This document shows, in pieces, positions 1-9,383 of a stretch of DNA of 64,000 nt. The position numbers and the translations under genes are program-made. Positions within the stretch are counted from its first letter, which is position 1; each line of letters starts with the position of its first letter. The notes beneath the pieces are model-generated. The model did not search any database, was not told the DNA's origin, and saw only the letters and a program-made list of their open reading frames with translations. The stretch is from Cupriavidus gilardii (lineage in GTDB: Bacteria > Pseudomonadota > Gammaproteobacteria > Burkholderiales > Burkholderiaceae), in contig NZ_JABTYE010000002.1 of the NCBI RefSeq assembly GCF_013314895.1, positions 248,001 through 312,000 on the forward strand. Reading direction: 5' to 3'.

Positions 1-1
1 G

Positions 2-1252
2 AAGGACGTCACCCGCGAATTCAATCTGACGCCGGCCGGCACGGGCATGGTCGCGTCGGCGATTACTTTCGGCGCGATCGTCGGCGCCTTCCTCGGCGGC
101 TATTTCACCGACCGCATCGGCCGCTATCGCGTCTTCATGGCCGACATGCTGTTCTTCGTCGTGGCGGCAATTGCTTGTGCGCTGGCTCCGAACGAATACG
201 TACTGGCCGGCGCCCGCTTCGTGATGGGCCTGGGCGTCGGCATCGACCTGCCGGTGGCGATGGCCTTCCTCGCCGAATTCTCCAAGCTGCAGGGCCGCGG
301 CAACAAGGCCTCGCGCGTAGCGATGTGGTGCCCGACCTGGTATGCGGCGATCTGCGTGTCGTATCTGCTGGTGCTGCTGTGCTACGCGGTTCTGCCGGAG
401 TCGCACAGCGGCCTGCTCTGGCGCATCATCCTCGGCTTCGGCGCGGTGCCGGCGCTGGTGATCATCGCGGTGCGCAGCAAGTACATGAGCGAATCGCCGG
501 TGTGGGCCGCCAACCAGGGCGACCTCGCAGGAGCGGCGCGGATTCTGAAGCGGTCCTATGGCATCGACGCGGTGGTCGCGCCCGATGCGGTGGCCAAGCC
601 CGCCAAGCGCGCGGCCTCGTGGGGCAACTACGCGGTGCTGCTGCAAGGGGTCTATCGCAGCCGCACGGTGCTGGCGACGATCATGTCGATCGCCTCGTCG
701 TTCGCCTATAACGCGGTCGCGTTCGGCTTGCCGGTGATCATCGCCAGCTTCCTGGCGCAGACCATGCTGAACACCATCCTGATCTCGCTGGCGCTGAACC
801 TGCTGTTCGCCTTCGTCGGCGGGCTGATCGGCGTGCGGCTGGTGCCGCGGGTCGGTGCGTGGAAGCTGACGGTGGTCGGCTACGCCTTCCAGCTGGCCGC
901 GCTGGTGGGCCTGGCGCTGGTCGGCAAGCCGGACGGCATCAGCGAAGTCGTGGCGGCGATCGCGCTGCTGGCCGTGTTCCTATTGGGTCAGGGCTTCGGC
1001 CCCGGCGCGCACACGATGACCTATGCCTCGCTGAGCTATCCGACCTCGCTGCGCGGCGTCGGCGTGGGCTTCAACCAGACGCTGATGCGCGCCAGCTCCA
1101 CGCTGTCGCTGTTCCTCTTTCCGGTGCTGGCCGCCGCGCTGAGCACCAAGGTGTTCTGGGTCATCGCGCTGGCCCCGCTGGCTGGTCTGCTGGCGCTGCT
1201 GGCGATTCGGTGGGAGCCGGCGAACTACGATGTGGATGCCGAGGATTTCTGA
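2..1252 (+). CDS. MFS transporter, sugar-porter-like (5' end outside window)
   Basis: Major facilitator superfamily permease of the inner membrane, probably importing a sugar or organic acid with protons. The frame is open from base 2, so the true start lies upstream and roughly the first one or two helices are missing. The sequence shows the MFS loop 2-3 signature GGYFTDRIGRYR just after the window start, a second-helix motif ARFVMGLGVGIDLP, and then about ten hydrophobic segments. The loop MSESPVWAANQGDLAGAARI resembles the cytoplasmic loop of the sugar-porter family. It ends before a strong hairpin terminator. The substrate cannot be told from sequence. Confidence 0.85.
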   Translation, partial: KDVTREFNLTPAGTGMVASAITFGAIVGAFLGGYFTDRIGRYRVFMADMLFFVVAAIACALAPNEYVLAGARFVMGLGVGIDLPVAMAFLAEFSKLQGRGNKASRVAMWCPTWYAAICVSYLLVLLCYAVLPESHSGLLWRIILGFGAVPALVIIAVRSKYMSESPVWAANQGDLAGAARILKRSYGIDAVVAPDAVAKPAKRAASWGNYAVLLQGVYRSRTVLATIMSIASSFAYNAVAFGLPVIIASFLAQTMLNTILISLALNLLFAFVGGLIGVRLVPRVGAWKLTVVGYAFQLAALVGLALVGKPDGISEVVAAIALLAVFLLGQGFGPGAHTMTYASLSYPTSLRGVGVGFNQTLMRASSTLSLFLFPVLAAALSTKVFWVIALAPLAGLLALLAIRWEPANYDVDAEDF

Positions 1253-1303
1253 TCGGGCCTAGGGGGCCGGCCACGCCGGACCACCCTGTCGAAAGCTTCA
1301 GGA

Positions 1304-1334
1304 GGGAGAACGCGTACTGCGTTCTCCCTTTTTG
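1304..1334 (+). terminator. Rho-independent terminator after the MFS gene
   Basis: A perfect 10-bp stem (GGGAGAACGC / GCGTTCTCCC) with a 5-base loop is followed directly by a run of T. It lies about 50 bp after the MFS stop codon and insulates the following lysR gene. Confidence 0.85.
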
Positions 1335-1360
1335 CTTTGTGGGTCCTTTGTGGGTCCGCC

Positions 1361-1389
1361 TTGACTTATCGTTCTCGATAAAGGATATT
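1361..1389 (+). promoter_or_regulatory. Sigma-70-like promoter with internal palindrome before lysR
   Basis: A -35-like TTGACT (1361-1366) and a -10-like GATATT (1384-1389) are 17 bp apart. The spacer contains the inverted repeat TATCG-TTCT-CGATA (1367-1380), a T-N11-A type site typical of LysR regulators. This suggests autoregulation of the following gene. Confidence 0.5.
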
Positions 1390-1443
1390 TGCTCCATCTT
1401 CATTCCTGAATTGAGAACGACGCGAGACACCGCGCCGCATCCG

Positions 1444-2331
1444 ATGGAACTGGCCGAACTGGAAATCTTCCGCGCCGTGGCGCAGGAGCAGAGCGTCACG
1501 CGCGCAGCGCGCGCGCTCGACCGCGTGCAATCGAACGTCACCACGCGCATCAAGCAGCTCGAAGACAGCCTCGGCGTGACGCTGTTCCAGCGCGACAGCA
1601 AGCGGATGACGCTGACCGCCGAAGGGCAAAAGTTGCTTGGCTATGCGGAGCGATTGCTGGCGCTGGCCGAAGAAGCACGGCAAGCGATGCGGCATGACGT
1701 TCCCACCGGCAAGCTGCGGCTGGGCACCATGGAAAGCGCCGCGGCGGCGCGCCTGCCGAAGCCGCTGGCGCGCTATCACGCCGCGTATCCGCTGGTCGAC
1801 GTCGAGATCCGCACCGGCACCGCGCAGGCGCTGGCCGATGCGGTGGCATCGCATCAGCTCGACTGCGCGATCGTCGCGCATCCGGGCATCGGCTCGCCGC
1901 GCCAGCTGTCGATGGACGACATGGCGCCGGGGCTCGAAGGCGCGTTCCTGTTCACCGAGGAACTGGTGCTGGTGCTGCCCGCCAGCCATCCGCGCGTGCG
2001 CCGGCCGCAGGACGTCAAGCTGCGCACGCTGGCCGGCTTCTCGCGCGGCTGCACCTATCGCCGCTGCGCGGAGGAGTGGCTGGCCGAGGCCGACGAGACG
2101 CTGCGCCGCAATCTGACCGTGCGCGAAATGCCGTCCTATCACGCGATCCTCGCCTGCGTCAGCGCGGGCTCGGCGTTTGCCATCCTGCCCAAGTCGCTGC
2201 TCGCGCTGCATCGCGACAGCGCCGACTTCCATACCGTGCCGGTGCGCTCCGCGCATACCTTCCTGGTCAAGCGCGCCGGCTTTTCCACCGCCGCCTACGA
2301 GGCATTGCTGCACGAGCTGCGCCAAGGCTGA
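1444..2331 (+). CDS. LysR-family transcriptional regulator
   Basis: DNA-binding regulator of 295 residues, the usual LysR length. The N-terminal winged helix-turn-helix is clear ([19 protein letters not shown], then [18 protein letters not shown] and [15 protein letters not shown]). A periplasmic-binding-like effector domain fills the rest. The start is set at the ATG before [11 protein letters not shown] because LysR proteins begin just before this helix; the same frame is open further upstream but that part is not LysR-like. A nitronate monooxygenase gene follows after 26 bp in the same direction, so the two are probably one operon and this protein probably controls it. The effector is unknown. 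Confidence 0.9.
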   Translation: MELAELEIFRAVAQEQSVTRAARALDRVQSNVTTRIKQLEDSLGVTLFQRDSKRMTLTAEGQKLLGYAERLLALAEEARQAMRHDVPTGKLRLGTMESAAAARLPKPLARYHAAYPLVDVEIRTGTAQALADAVASHQLDCAIVAHPGIGSPRQLSMDDMAPGLEGAFLFTEELVLVLPASHPRVRRPQDVKLRTLAGFSRGCTYRRCAEEWLAEADETLRRNLTVREMPSYHAILACVSAGSAFAILPKSLLALHRDSADFHTVPVRSAHTFLVKRAGFSTAAYEALLHELRQG

Positions 2332-2357
2332 GCGGCCCGATCCCGAAGGAGCAACCC

Positions 2358-3467
2358 ATGACCCCCTCTTCCGCTGCAAACGGGCTGCTGGCCCGGCTCG
2401 GCATGTCGACCCCGATCATCCAGGCCCCGATGGCAGGCGTCAGCACGCCGGCGCTGGCAGCGGCCGTGTCGAACGCCGGCGGCCTCGGCTCGCTCGGCGT
2501 CGGCGCGATGAACGCCGATGCCGCCCGCCAGACCATTCGCGACACACGCGCGCTGACCGATCGCCCGTTCAACATCAATCTGTTCTGCCACGCGCCGGCC
2601 CAGGCCGATGCGCAGCGCGAGCGCGGTTGGCTCGACTATCTCGCGCCGCGCTTCGCCGAATTCGGCGCGACCCCACCGGCCTCGCTGCGCGAGATCTATC
2701 GCAGCTTCGTCGCAGACGATGCGATGTACCAGATGCTGCTAGAGGAGAAGCCCGCGGTCGTCAGCTTCCACTTCGGCCTGCCGAAGCAGGAATGGATCGA
2801 CGCGCTGCGCGAGGCCGGCATCGTGCTGCTGGCATCGGCGACGACGATCGCCGAAGCACGCCAGGTCGAGGCGGCCGGCATCGACGCCGTGGTGGCGCAA
2901 GGCGTCGAGGCCGGCGGCCATCGCGGCATGTTCGATACGCAGGGTTTCGACGAAGGTTTGGGCACGATGGCGTTGGTCCGGCTGCTGGTGCGCAACACCC
3001 GGCTGCCGGTGATCGCCGCGGGCGGCATCATGGACGGCGCCGGCATCGCCGCCGCGCTGGCCCTGGGCGCGACCGCCGCGCAGCTGGGCACCGCCTTTGT
3101 GGCGTGCCCCGAGACAATGGCCGACGCCGCGTATCGCGACGCGCTGCTGGCGGGCGTTCAAACGCGCCCCACCACGCTGACGCGCGCCATCTCGGGACGC
3201 CCCGCCCGCGGCTTCGTCAATCGCCTCACCGAACTCGGCGTCGCGCCCGATGCGCCGCCGATTCCCGATTACCCCATCACCTATGACGCCGGCAAGGCGC
3301 TGCATGCCGCGGCCAAGGCGGCCGGCAGCGCGGAATTCGCCGCGCAATGGGCCGGCCAGGCGGCACCGTTGGCGCGTTCGATGCCGGCGGCGGAACTGGT
3401 GGCGACGCTGAATGCCGAGCTGGACGAAGTGCTTGGGCGCCTTGGTGCCATGGCGCACGCGGGGTAA
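2358..3467 (+). CDS. Nitronate monooxygenase (2-nitropropane dioxygenase family)
   Basis: FMN-dependent TIM-barrel enzyme of 369 residues that oxidises alkyl nitronates to carbonyl compounds and nitrite, often as protection against propionate-3-nitronate. The family pattern is visible in order: [23 protein letters not shown] at the N-terminus (first beta strand and FMN site), PFNINLF, FHFGLP, a [12 protein letters not shown] flavin-phosphate loop, [21 protein letters not shown], and [14 protein letters not shown] near the end. The start has a GAAGGAG-like ribosome site 8-9 bases upstream. It is preceded by a lysR gene in the same orientation. Confidence 0.92.
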   Translation: MTPSSAANGLLARLGMSTPIIQAPMAGVSTPALAAAVSNAGGLGSLGVGAMNADAARQTIRDTRALTDRPFNINLFCHAPAQADAQRERGWLDYLAPRFAEFGATPPASLREIYRSFVADDAMYQMLLEEKPAVVSFHFGLPKQEWIDALREAGIVLLASATTIAEARQVEAAGIDAVVAQGVEAGGHRGMFDTQGFDEGLGTMALVRLLVRNTRLPVIAAGGIMDGAGIAAALALGATAAQLGTAFVACPETMADAAYRDALLAGVQTRPTTLTRAISGRPARGFVNRLTELGVAPDAPPIPDYPITYDAGKALHAAAKAAGSAEFAAQWAGQAAPLARSMPAAELVATLNAELDEVLGRLGAMAHAG

Positions 3468-3556
3468 CCAGACTGCGTGGCGGTCCGCGGGGGACATCAG
3501 GGCACGTTGAGGTGCGGCAGTCATTGGGTATGGGAGTCATTGCTACCATTGCACGC

Positions 3557-4993
3557 ATGTCCATGCCGCTGCCGCCATCGCCCGCCCTGCTCGACGACAC
3601 GCTGCGCACCGTCGCACGCCGGTATCGCTTGCCGGCGATCGGCGCGGTATCGGAACGGATTCACGAGGCCAATCCCGCGACGGCGCTGGCGGTGACCATC
3701 GAGCAAGCGCGCCTCGCGCTCGCCAATGGCGAAGTCCCCGGCGCTGCGCTGAAGCATCTGTTCATCGAATCGCTCGCGCGCATGGTGCGCGAAGCGATCC
3801 GGCCGGATGCCGGCGACCCGGCTTTCCAGGCGATGGTCCTTCGGCACCGGGTGCCCCACGTGCGCGAGTACGCATCGCTGGCGGCCCGCGCCGATCAGGA
3901 CCGCCGGCTGGTGCTGGCGGCCGTCAATTCGGTGGCTCACCCGAACAAGCCGCAGCGACACGCTTCGGGCCCGCAGCGCGAGGCAATGACACGGCTTCAC
4001 GCGGCCGCGTCGGCTTCCTCGTGGGCTGCGCTGCACGATACCGTTCGACGCCTGCTCGCCATGCCGGCGATCTCGAACGAGGCGCCGAACGCAGCGCCGA
4101 AGGCGGCCCCGCTGCAGCCTGCATTGGCCCAATTGTTGGACAGTCCCGCACTCGAACGCCTGCGACGGCTCGAAGCGCTGAGCACGGATGCACAGGTCCG
4201 CCAATATCGGTCGCTATGGGACAGGCAAGGCCCTCGCTCGGGAACCGCCACCGCGACGGCGCAGGGCGTTTCCTCGCGGCAGCGCGGGGCCGCCGTCGAA
4301 GCGCTGGCGGCCCAGGCGCTGCGCGCGTTGGCGCAGCGGCTCAACGACGCGGAGGGAACGTCGGCGGCTTACCGTGTCGTCACTTCGATGCGCGTGCCGG
4401 CATCGCTGCCGGCGAGCCATGAGCGGGCGAAGACCGAATGGGATGCGGTGTTGCTCAGGCAGGCCAGCACAGACGATGAACCGGACGACGAAACACCGGC
4501 GTGGGATGTCTGCCTGCTCGTGGAAGCCAAGGCTTCGGTGGACGCCGCCACAACGGATCTCCCCCGGTTGTTGCGCGGCTTGCGCCTGCTCGCCCACGCC
4601 GAGAAACAGGTCATCTATGGATTCCAGACGGAACAAGGCACCGTGCGCCTGCGTGGCGCGTCGCTGAGCGCGCTGCCAACCGACGAAGCGGGCCTCGCCA
4701 GCAAGGTCCTGTATTGCAGCGACGCGCCTGCCGAATCCAATCCCCGCGTGCTCGGCGCAGCGAGCCGGATGCAACTGATGTCGGCACCGGCTACCCTCGA
4801 ATTCGCCAGCAAGCTGATCGAGATGCAGCAGGCGGATTCGCGGGAGCTCGAGCCGGTCTGGCAGCAACTGCTGGAATCGCCGCAGTGGAGCGCCGTGTTG
4901 AATCAATACCGGGCATTGCGGCGCGTACGCGAATTGATGGTCCACGCGGACGACCTGCTGGCCGCGATCGGCGGCACGGGCCAACGCGCCTGA
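3557..4993 (+). CDS. Hypothetical protein with possible PD-(D/E)xK core
   Basis: About 478 residues, no recognised family. The N-terminal half is helical and Ala/Arg-rich. In the second half a segment TEWDAVLL is followed about 25 residues later by WDVCLLVEAKAS and then a helix (TTDLPRLLRGLRLL). A beta strand with Asp, a second strand with ExK and then a helix is the layout of PD-(D/E)xK nucleases, so a nuclease-like fold is possible; this is inference. No signal peptide or membrane segment is seen. The start is uncertain: ATG codons at 3530, 3557 and 3563 are in frame and none has a strong ribosome site. It stands alone between nitronate monooxygenase and a convergent Bug receptor gene. Confidence 0.65.
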   Translation: MSMPLPPSPALLDDTLRTVARRYRLPAIGAVSERIHEANPATALAVTIEQARLALANGEVPGAALKHLFIESLARMVREAIRPDAGDPAFQAMVLRHRVPHVREYASLAARADQDRRLVLAAVNSVAHPNKPQRHASGPQREAMTRLHAAASASSWAALHDTVRRLLAMPAISNEAPNAAPKAAPLQPALAQLLDSPALERLRRLEALSTDAQVRQYRSLWDRQGPRSGTATATAQGVSSRQRGAAVEALAAQALRALAQRLNDAEGTSAAYRVVTSMRVPASLPASHERAKTEWDAVLLRQASTDDEPDDETPAWDVCLLVEAKASVDAATTDLPRLLRGLRLLAHAEKQVIYGFQTEQGTVRLRGASLSALPTDEAGLASKVLYCSDAPAESNPRVLGAASRMQLMSAPATLEFASKLIEMQQADSRELEPVWQQLLESPQWSAVLNQYRALRRVRELMVHADDLLAAIGGTGQRA

Positions 4994-5037
4994 TGATCGC
5001 TGGGATCCTGCCGCGATAACGGTATCCGCGCCGCTCC

Positions 5038-6006
5038 TTATTCCGGCTGGATCCCCGCCTGCTTCACCAGCGCCGCCCAACGATCGACCTCGCCGCGCAG
5101 CCTGTCGCCGAGTTGCGCGGGCGACGAAGCCTTCAGGTCGATGCCCTGGCTATCCAGTCGAGCCTTGGTCTGCGGATTGGCGAGCGCCGCGCGTACCTCG
5201 TCGCCCAGCTTGCTCACCACAGTCGACGGCGTGCGTGCCGGTGCGACGATGGCCCACCACTGACTGATCTGCAGCGCCGGCAACTTTGCCTCCGCGGCCG
5301 TGGGCACATTGGGCAGCGCCGCAATGCGCGCCGGTCCGGTGACCATCAACGCCGCGATCTTGCCCGCGCCAAGCAGACTGCTGCCGCTCGCCAGCGTGGC
5401 GAAATGACCGGCGACGAGTTGGGACGACACGTCGGTCAATGCAGGCGCAGAGCCGCGATAGGGAACCGCATCGATCGGCACGCCAGCCTGCGCTTCCAAC
5501 ATCTTGGCCGCCAGATGGCTGATCGTGCCGTTGCCGCTCGTGGCCAGCTGCAGCGGCTTGCCCTGCTTGCGCGCATCGGCCAGGAAACGCTGTGCCTCCC
5601 CGGGCCGATAGCGGGTGCTATTGGCGAACAGCACCAGCGGCGATTCACCGAGCAGCGAAACCGGCGTGAAATCGCGCAGCAGATCGTATGGCATCTGGCG
5701 GAACACGGCCGGCGCCACCGTATGCGCCAGTTCGATGACGCCCAGCGTGTAGCCGTCCGGGGCCGCCTTGGCCACCGCCTCCGCGCCGATGCGGCCGGAG
5801 GCCCCGGCCCGGTTCTCCACCACAGCCGGCTGACCCATCGACTCGCTCATTCGCTGCGCCACGGCGCGCGCCAGCGCATCGGTACTGCCGCCCGCGGCCC
5901 AGGGCACGACCAGGCGAATGGGTTTTTCCGGATAGGCCGACATCGCCGCGGGGGCATGGGCGGTCAGGCAGATTGCGAGGGAGGCGATCAGGTAGCGCAA
6001 CGTCAT
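5038..6006 (-). CDS. Bug/TctC-family periplasmic solute receptor
   Basis: Tripartite tricarboxylate transporter substrate-binding protein of 322 residues. A cleavable signal peptide is visible (RYLIASLAICLTAHAPAAMSA) before YPEKPIRLVVPWAAGGSTDALARAVAQ, the characteristic first strand and carboxylate-binding loop of the family. Further marks are PAVVENRAGASGRIGAEAVA and PDGYTLG. Bug proteins bind small carboxylates or amides in the periplasm. No TctA/TctB membrane partners are nearby, which is normal for the expanded Bug sets of Burkholderiales. It follows the PLP-enzyme gene by 25 bp in the same direction, so it may supply that enzyme's substrate. Confidence 0.93.
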   Translation of the reverse strand: MTLRYLIASLAICLTAHAPAAMSAYPEKPIRLVVPWAAGGSTDALARAVAQRMSESMGQPAVVENRAGASGRIGAEAVAKAAPDGYTLGVIELAHTVAPAVFRQMPYDLLRDFTPVSLLGESPLVLFANSTRYRPGEAQRFLADARKQGKPLQLATSGNGTISHLAAKMLEAQAGVPIDAVPYRGSAPALTDVSSQLVAGHFATLASGSSLLGAGKIAALMVTGPARIAALPNVPTAAEAKLPALQISQWWAIVAPARTPSTVVSKLGDEVRAALANPQTKARLDSQGIDLKASSPAQLGDRLRGEVDRWAALVKQAGIQPE

Positions 6007-6031
6007 GGGAAGACTCCAGCCTGTGTAGGGA

Positions 6032-7234
6032 TCAGCTTTGCGCGGGGTCGCGATCGCCCCGTGCCGTCAACATCAGAAGAACCGATTGCGATGCGTCGAT
6101 GCGCCCGTCCGCGCGCAGCATTTGCGCAGCGGCAAGCCCTGCCCCCGCGCATAGCTCGACCCAGAGTCCCGCCGCGGCGAGCGCGGCGGTGCCGGCGCGG
6201 GCCGCATCGTCTCCAATGACCACCGCGCCGCCGCCCGAGCGCGTCACCGCCTGAACCTGCTGCGCGGTCACCGTCGAGCCTGCCGTTGAAAACTGCTGCG
6301 TGGCGCCATAGAAATCGCCCTGCTGTGTCTCGCCGGCCAGCACCCGCGACAGACGCGGAAACGGCTCGACGGCCCAAAGCTTGGGCACGCGGGCTAGCCG
6401 CCCCGCCGCCACCAGATCGCGCAGCGCGCTATAGATGCCCCACAGCAGGTCCCCGCGCGCGGTCGGCACAATGACGTGGTCCGGCTCGCAGCCCTGGTAC
6501 ACCCATTCGAATGCCGCCGCGCGATAGCCCTCGACACCGAAGACGGGGCTGCCCACCGCCGGAATGCTGTAGTTCGTCAGCGCGAACGCGCCATCGTCGC
6601 GGACGCGACGGCTCACATGCTGCCACCGCGCATGGCCGGTCTCGCAAACGATGCGTGTCGCGCCGTAGTAGCGCAGTGCTGCATCGAAGATCGACGGCAA
6701 GTCCCGGTAAGTCGCCACTTCGCAGGCCAGTCCCGCTGCCGCGCAATAGGCCGCGGCCGATACCGCCGCGTTGCCGCTGGAGGCGAGCACCACCTCGCTC
6801 GCGCCGATCGCCAGCGCGCGGCTCACGGCCTGGGCCGACATGCGGTCCTTGTGCGAGCCGGTCGGATTTGCCCCTTCGTTCTTGATCCATACCGAGGCGA
6901 CGCCAGCCAGCTCAGCCAACGCAGGCACCGGAAGACAAGGCGTGTCGCCCTCGCCCAGCGTCACGCCATTCAGATACGGCAGGCAATGCCCCCAGCGATA
7001 ACCTGTGCTTTTTGGTGCAAAATCGAACGCTCGCGCGTCGTAGACCGCCTCGACACTGCTGGGCCGGCCCCGGCTGTGACAGGCGGGGCAGCCTTCCGGA
7101 AGATCGGAAACAGGATAGAGTGCCTCGCAACTGATGCATTGCAGCGCGCGCAGCGCCGGATTCAGGGCCGGATGGATGGCGGAAGACGGCTTCGATGAAC
7201 GGTCGAGAGACATGGCGATAGACAACGATTGCAT
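6032..7234 (-). CDS. Threonine-synthase-like PLP enzyme (fold type II)
   Basis: Pyridoxal-phosphate lyase of about 400 residues. It has an N-terminal zinc-ribbon-like segment (CISCEALYPVSDLPEGCPAC) typical of the threonine synthase group, then GEGDTPCLPVP, and the PLP lysine in NPTGSHKDRMS. A glycine-rich phosphate loop ASSGNAAVSAAAY follows. Known relatives include threonine synthase and other beta-replacing or eliminating enzymes, so the substrate is open; pairing with a Bug receptor and a divergent lysR suggests a catabolic rather than biosynthetic role. ATG codons at 7234 and 7213 are both possible starts; neither has a good ribosome site. It is divergent from the lysR gene across about 80 bp. 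Confidence 0.85.
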   Translation of the reverse strand: MQSLSIAMSLDRSSKPSSAIHPALNPALRALQCISCEALYPVSDLPEGCPACHSRGRPSSVEAVYDARAFDFAPKSTGYRWGHCLPYLNGVTLGEGDTPCLPVPALAELAGVASVWIKNEGANPTGSHKDRMSAQAVSRALAIGASEVVLASSGNAAVSAAAYCAAAGLACEVATYRDLPSIFDAALRYYGATRIVCETGHARWQHVSRRVRDDGAFALTNYSIPAVGSPVFGVEGYRAAAFEWVYQGCEPDHVIVPTARGDLLWGIYSALRDLVAAGRLARVPKLWAVEPFPRLSRVLAGETQQGDFYGATQQFSTAGSTVTAQQVQAVTRSGGGAVVIGDDAARAGTAALAAAGLWVELCAGAGLAAAQMLRADGRIDASQSVLLMLTARGDRDPAQS

Positions 7235-7314
7235 AGGCCGAAGTCTACGGCGCGCGCTGCTCGAGCGATGACAGCCATCGCAGCTTTTCAATAAGGCAAA
7301 CTTATAAGGTCCAC

Positions 7315-8244
7315 ATGAAAGAGGCGGCCAGAGACACCGGCGAACCGTCCATCAGCGCCCGGCAGATCGAGGTATTCCGCATGGTCATGCGCCTGGGCTC
7401 CGCGCGCCGCGCCGCCGAGGCACTGCATATCAGCCAGCCGGCGGTCACCCAGACCGTGCTGCAACTCGAGAAGATCGCGCAGCTACGCCTGTTCGACCGC
7501 AGCAAAGGCCGCATGGTCCCGACCGCCGAGGCGGCCGCGCTGATGGACGAAGTCGAGCGCGTCTATATCGGCCTCGACGCCGTCCAACGCAAGATCGACC
7601 TGCTTCGCCAGCACGAAGACACGGTGCTGCGCGTCGGCGCCCTGCACGCGATGGCCGCCAGCGTGATGCCAATGTCCGTCGCCAGCTTCTCGCACAACTA
7701 TCCGCGCAGCCATTGCCGACTCGAGGTCGACAGCTCGCGCGCCCTGCGCGAACGCCTGCTGCAACGCGAACTCGATCTCGCCTTCATGGGCGATGAGGTC
7801 GACACCAGCGGCCTGACTGCTTCGGAGTTCTACGCCGTCCCAGCCGTCTGCATCGTGCCCGCGACCCACCCCTTCGCGGCCCGGGCCAGAGTCAGCGTCA
7901 CCGACCTGGCCGACGCCCCACTGATTGGCCTCGACGCCGCCGACCCGGCCCAACGGCAACTGGAAGCCGCCTTCGCCGAACACCATATCGCGCCCCGCTT
8001 CGTCGCGACGACGCCGTATAGCCATACGCAATGCGCGCTGGTGTTGGCTGGTGCCGGGCTTGCAATTACCAATCCTCTGGTCGCACGAACCTATCTGGCG
8101 CTTGGGCTCAGGAGTGTTCCGTTCGCCGGGACGGTCCGATTTCGCGCGATCCTGGCCTTCCATCCGGGGCGCGGCCAGTCATCGGCGGCCCAGCATTTCG
8201 TCAGCCTTTGTCGGCAAGGGGTCAGGGATTTGGTTCAGCGGTAG
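7315..8244 (+). CDS. LysR-family transcriptional regulator
   Basis: LysR regulator of 309 residues. The helix-turn-helix is visible as ARQIEVFRMVMRLGSARRAAEALHISQPAVTQTVLQLEK, followed by LFDRSKGRMVPTAEA and an effector-binding domain. The gene is divergent from the threonine-synthase-like/Bug pair and shares its short AT-rich control region (7235-7314, with ATAAGGCAAACTTATAAGG), so it is the likely regulator of that pair. Its 3' end overlaps the tail of a broken VOC gene on the other strand. Confidence 0.9.
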   Translation: MKEAARDTGEPSISARQIEVFRMVMRLGSARRAAEALHISQPAVTQTVLQLEKIAQLRLFDRSKGRMVPTAEAAALMDEVERVYIGLDAVQRKIDLLRQHEDTVLRVGALHAMAASVMPMSVASFSHNYPRSHCRLEVDSSRALRERLLQRELDLAFMGDEVDTSGLTASEFYAVPAVCIVPATHPFAARARVSVTDLADAPLIGLDAADPAQRQLEAAFAEHHIAPRFVATTPYSHTQCALVLAGAGLAITNPLVARTYLALGLRSVPFAGTVRFRAILAFHPGRGQSSAAQHFVSLCRQGVRDLVQR

Positions 8245-8560
8245 GTTCGGCTTCGGCGTCGGCTTCAGGCTCGTGGCAGACGACTTCGATGTTGTGGCCG
8301 TCTGGGCCGATGACGAAGGCGGCGTAGTAGTTGGGGTGGTAGTGCGGGCGTAGGCCGGGTGGGCCGTTGTCTTTGGCGCCGGCCTGGAGCGCTGCGCGAT
8401 AGAAGGCGTATACCTGCTGGCGGGTTTCGGCTTTGAAGGCTAGGTGGAAGTGGGCGGGTTTTTCGTTGGTTTGGAAGAGGTAGAGGGAGGGCTTGCCTGG
8501 GGGCAGATTTCGATGCCGTATGAGCAGCGGGCGAACAAGAAATCCGGCAATCAGAGTACG
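8222..8560 (-). pseudogene. VOC/glyoxalase-family gene remnant (C-terminal half only)
   Basis: The last 85 or so residues read as an intact VOC (glyoxalase/bleomycin-resistance fold) C-terminal half: FQTNEKPAHFHLAF, then VYAFYRAALQAGAKDNGPPG, NYYAAFVIGPDGHNIEVVCH, then a low-complexity acidic tail. The N-terminal half with the first metal ligand is missing. Just upstream, around a run of five C near 8500, the reading frame appears shifted (YGIEICP is in another frame from GKPSLYLF). Beyond about 8570 the sequence becomes the neighbouring accessory gene. The simplest reading is that the island at 8.6-13.6 kb entered or deleted into this gene. Confidence 0.65.
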
Positions 8561-8600
8561 TTGGTTTGGCTTAGCCAATTCGATGCCGACAGCCGCCCGC

Positions 8601-9383
8601 CTACAACTTGTCGGCCGCCGGTTCGGTACCGCTCCCTTCAACCGGGGGGCCAAGATCTTCAGGCGCGGCCGCCATGCCGGCACCGGCTTCGAACAGTTCG
8701 AGCTGGACGGCCTCGAGCGCTTCGGCATTGAGCGATGTCACGCACTGAAACGCCGATGCCTGGCGCTCCTGCAACTTCGCATAGAAGTCCGCACAACGAA
8801 CGATGTTATCTCGCGCATATCGTCGACCGCCTAGAGACTTGAGGTTCAGATTGGTAATGAAGATCGCCGACATCACCGCGGCTATAGCAGAGCTAATCGC
8901 CGCGCCGGAGTCGCCTCGCACCGCACCCCAGCCGACTTGAAAGACCTGCACGCCATGTCCGATCAACGGCAAACAAGCATCGATGATCGCGAACGCATTG
9001 TCTGTGGCCGTCTCCAGCAACGCATTTGCTCGTCGCGTCAGACGCATCCTATCTTCAGGACTGGTGGCCACGTCCCGCTCCACTCTCAGCTTGACTACTT
9101 CCTCGAACTCCCTTGCGTCCTTCTCAAAGAGGTCGACAAGCGTGGGCTCGATGCGGGTCACCTGCTCCAGCACATGCTCAAGGGTGGGTCGGGCCGCCCT
9201 GCACTGTTCCTTCTCGAGGCTCTTCATGCAGACGGTTCGAATAAGCTTGACTGCCAGCAAGCCCATCAGTGCAGCCGCGCTCCCTGAGCCCGGCGAGGCC
9301 TTCCCTGCTCCGAAATCATCAAGCAGCCTGCTGGCGGGACGCGCCAGATAGGCGTCTGCCACGGGAAACTGCGGATCGTTCAT
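8601..9383 (-). CDS. Formiminotransferase-cyclodeaminase-like (FTCD_C) protein
   Basis: About 260 residues. The opening PASRLLDDFGAGKASPGSGSAAALMGLLAVKLI matches the cyclodeaminase/cyclohydrolase domain (the deaminase half of FTCD, also serine-cycle FchA), including the glycine-rich PGSGSAAALMGL turn. A helical body with FEKDAREFEEVVKLR follows. Known members act on formimino- or methenyl-tetrahydrofolate. No folate or histidine-degradation genes are nearby; instead it borders DUF5131/TcmP/SIR2 genes on the other strand. Base composition is lower in GC than the flanks. ATG 9383 is preferred over GTG 9395. Its link to the defence-like genes is inference from position. Confidence 0.75.
   Translation of the reverse strand: MNDPQFPVADAYLARPASRLLDDFGAGKASPGSGSAAALMGLLAVKLIRTVCMKSLEKEQCRAARPTLEHVLEQVTRIEPTLVDLFEKDAREFEEVVKLRVERDVATSPEDRMRLTRRANALLETATDNAFAIIDACLPLIGHGVQVFQVGWGAVRGDSGAAISSAIAAVMSAIFITNLNLKSLGGRRYARDNIVRCADFYAKLQERQASAFQCVTSLNAEALEAVQLELFEAGAGMAAAPEDLGPPVEGSGTEPAADKL

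Noticed and set aside
859-1443. In-frame extension of the first lysR gene by about 195 codons.
   Set aside because: The extension runs through the MFS gene and its terminator, and LysR proteins begin just before the first helix; the ATG at 1444 fits.
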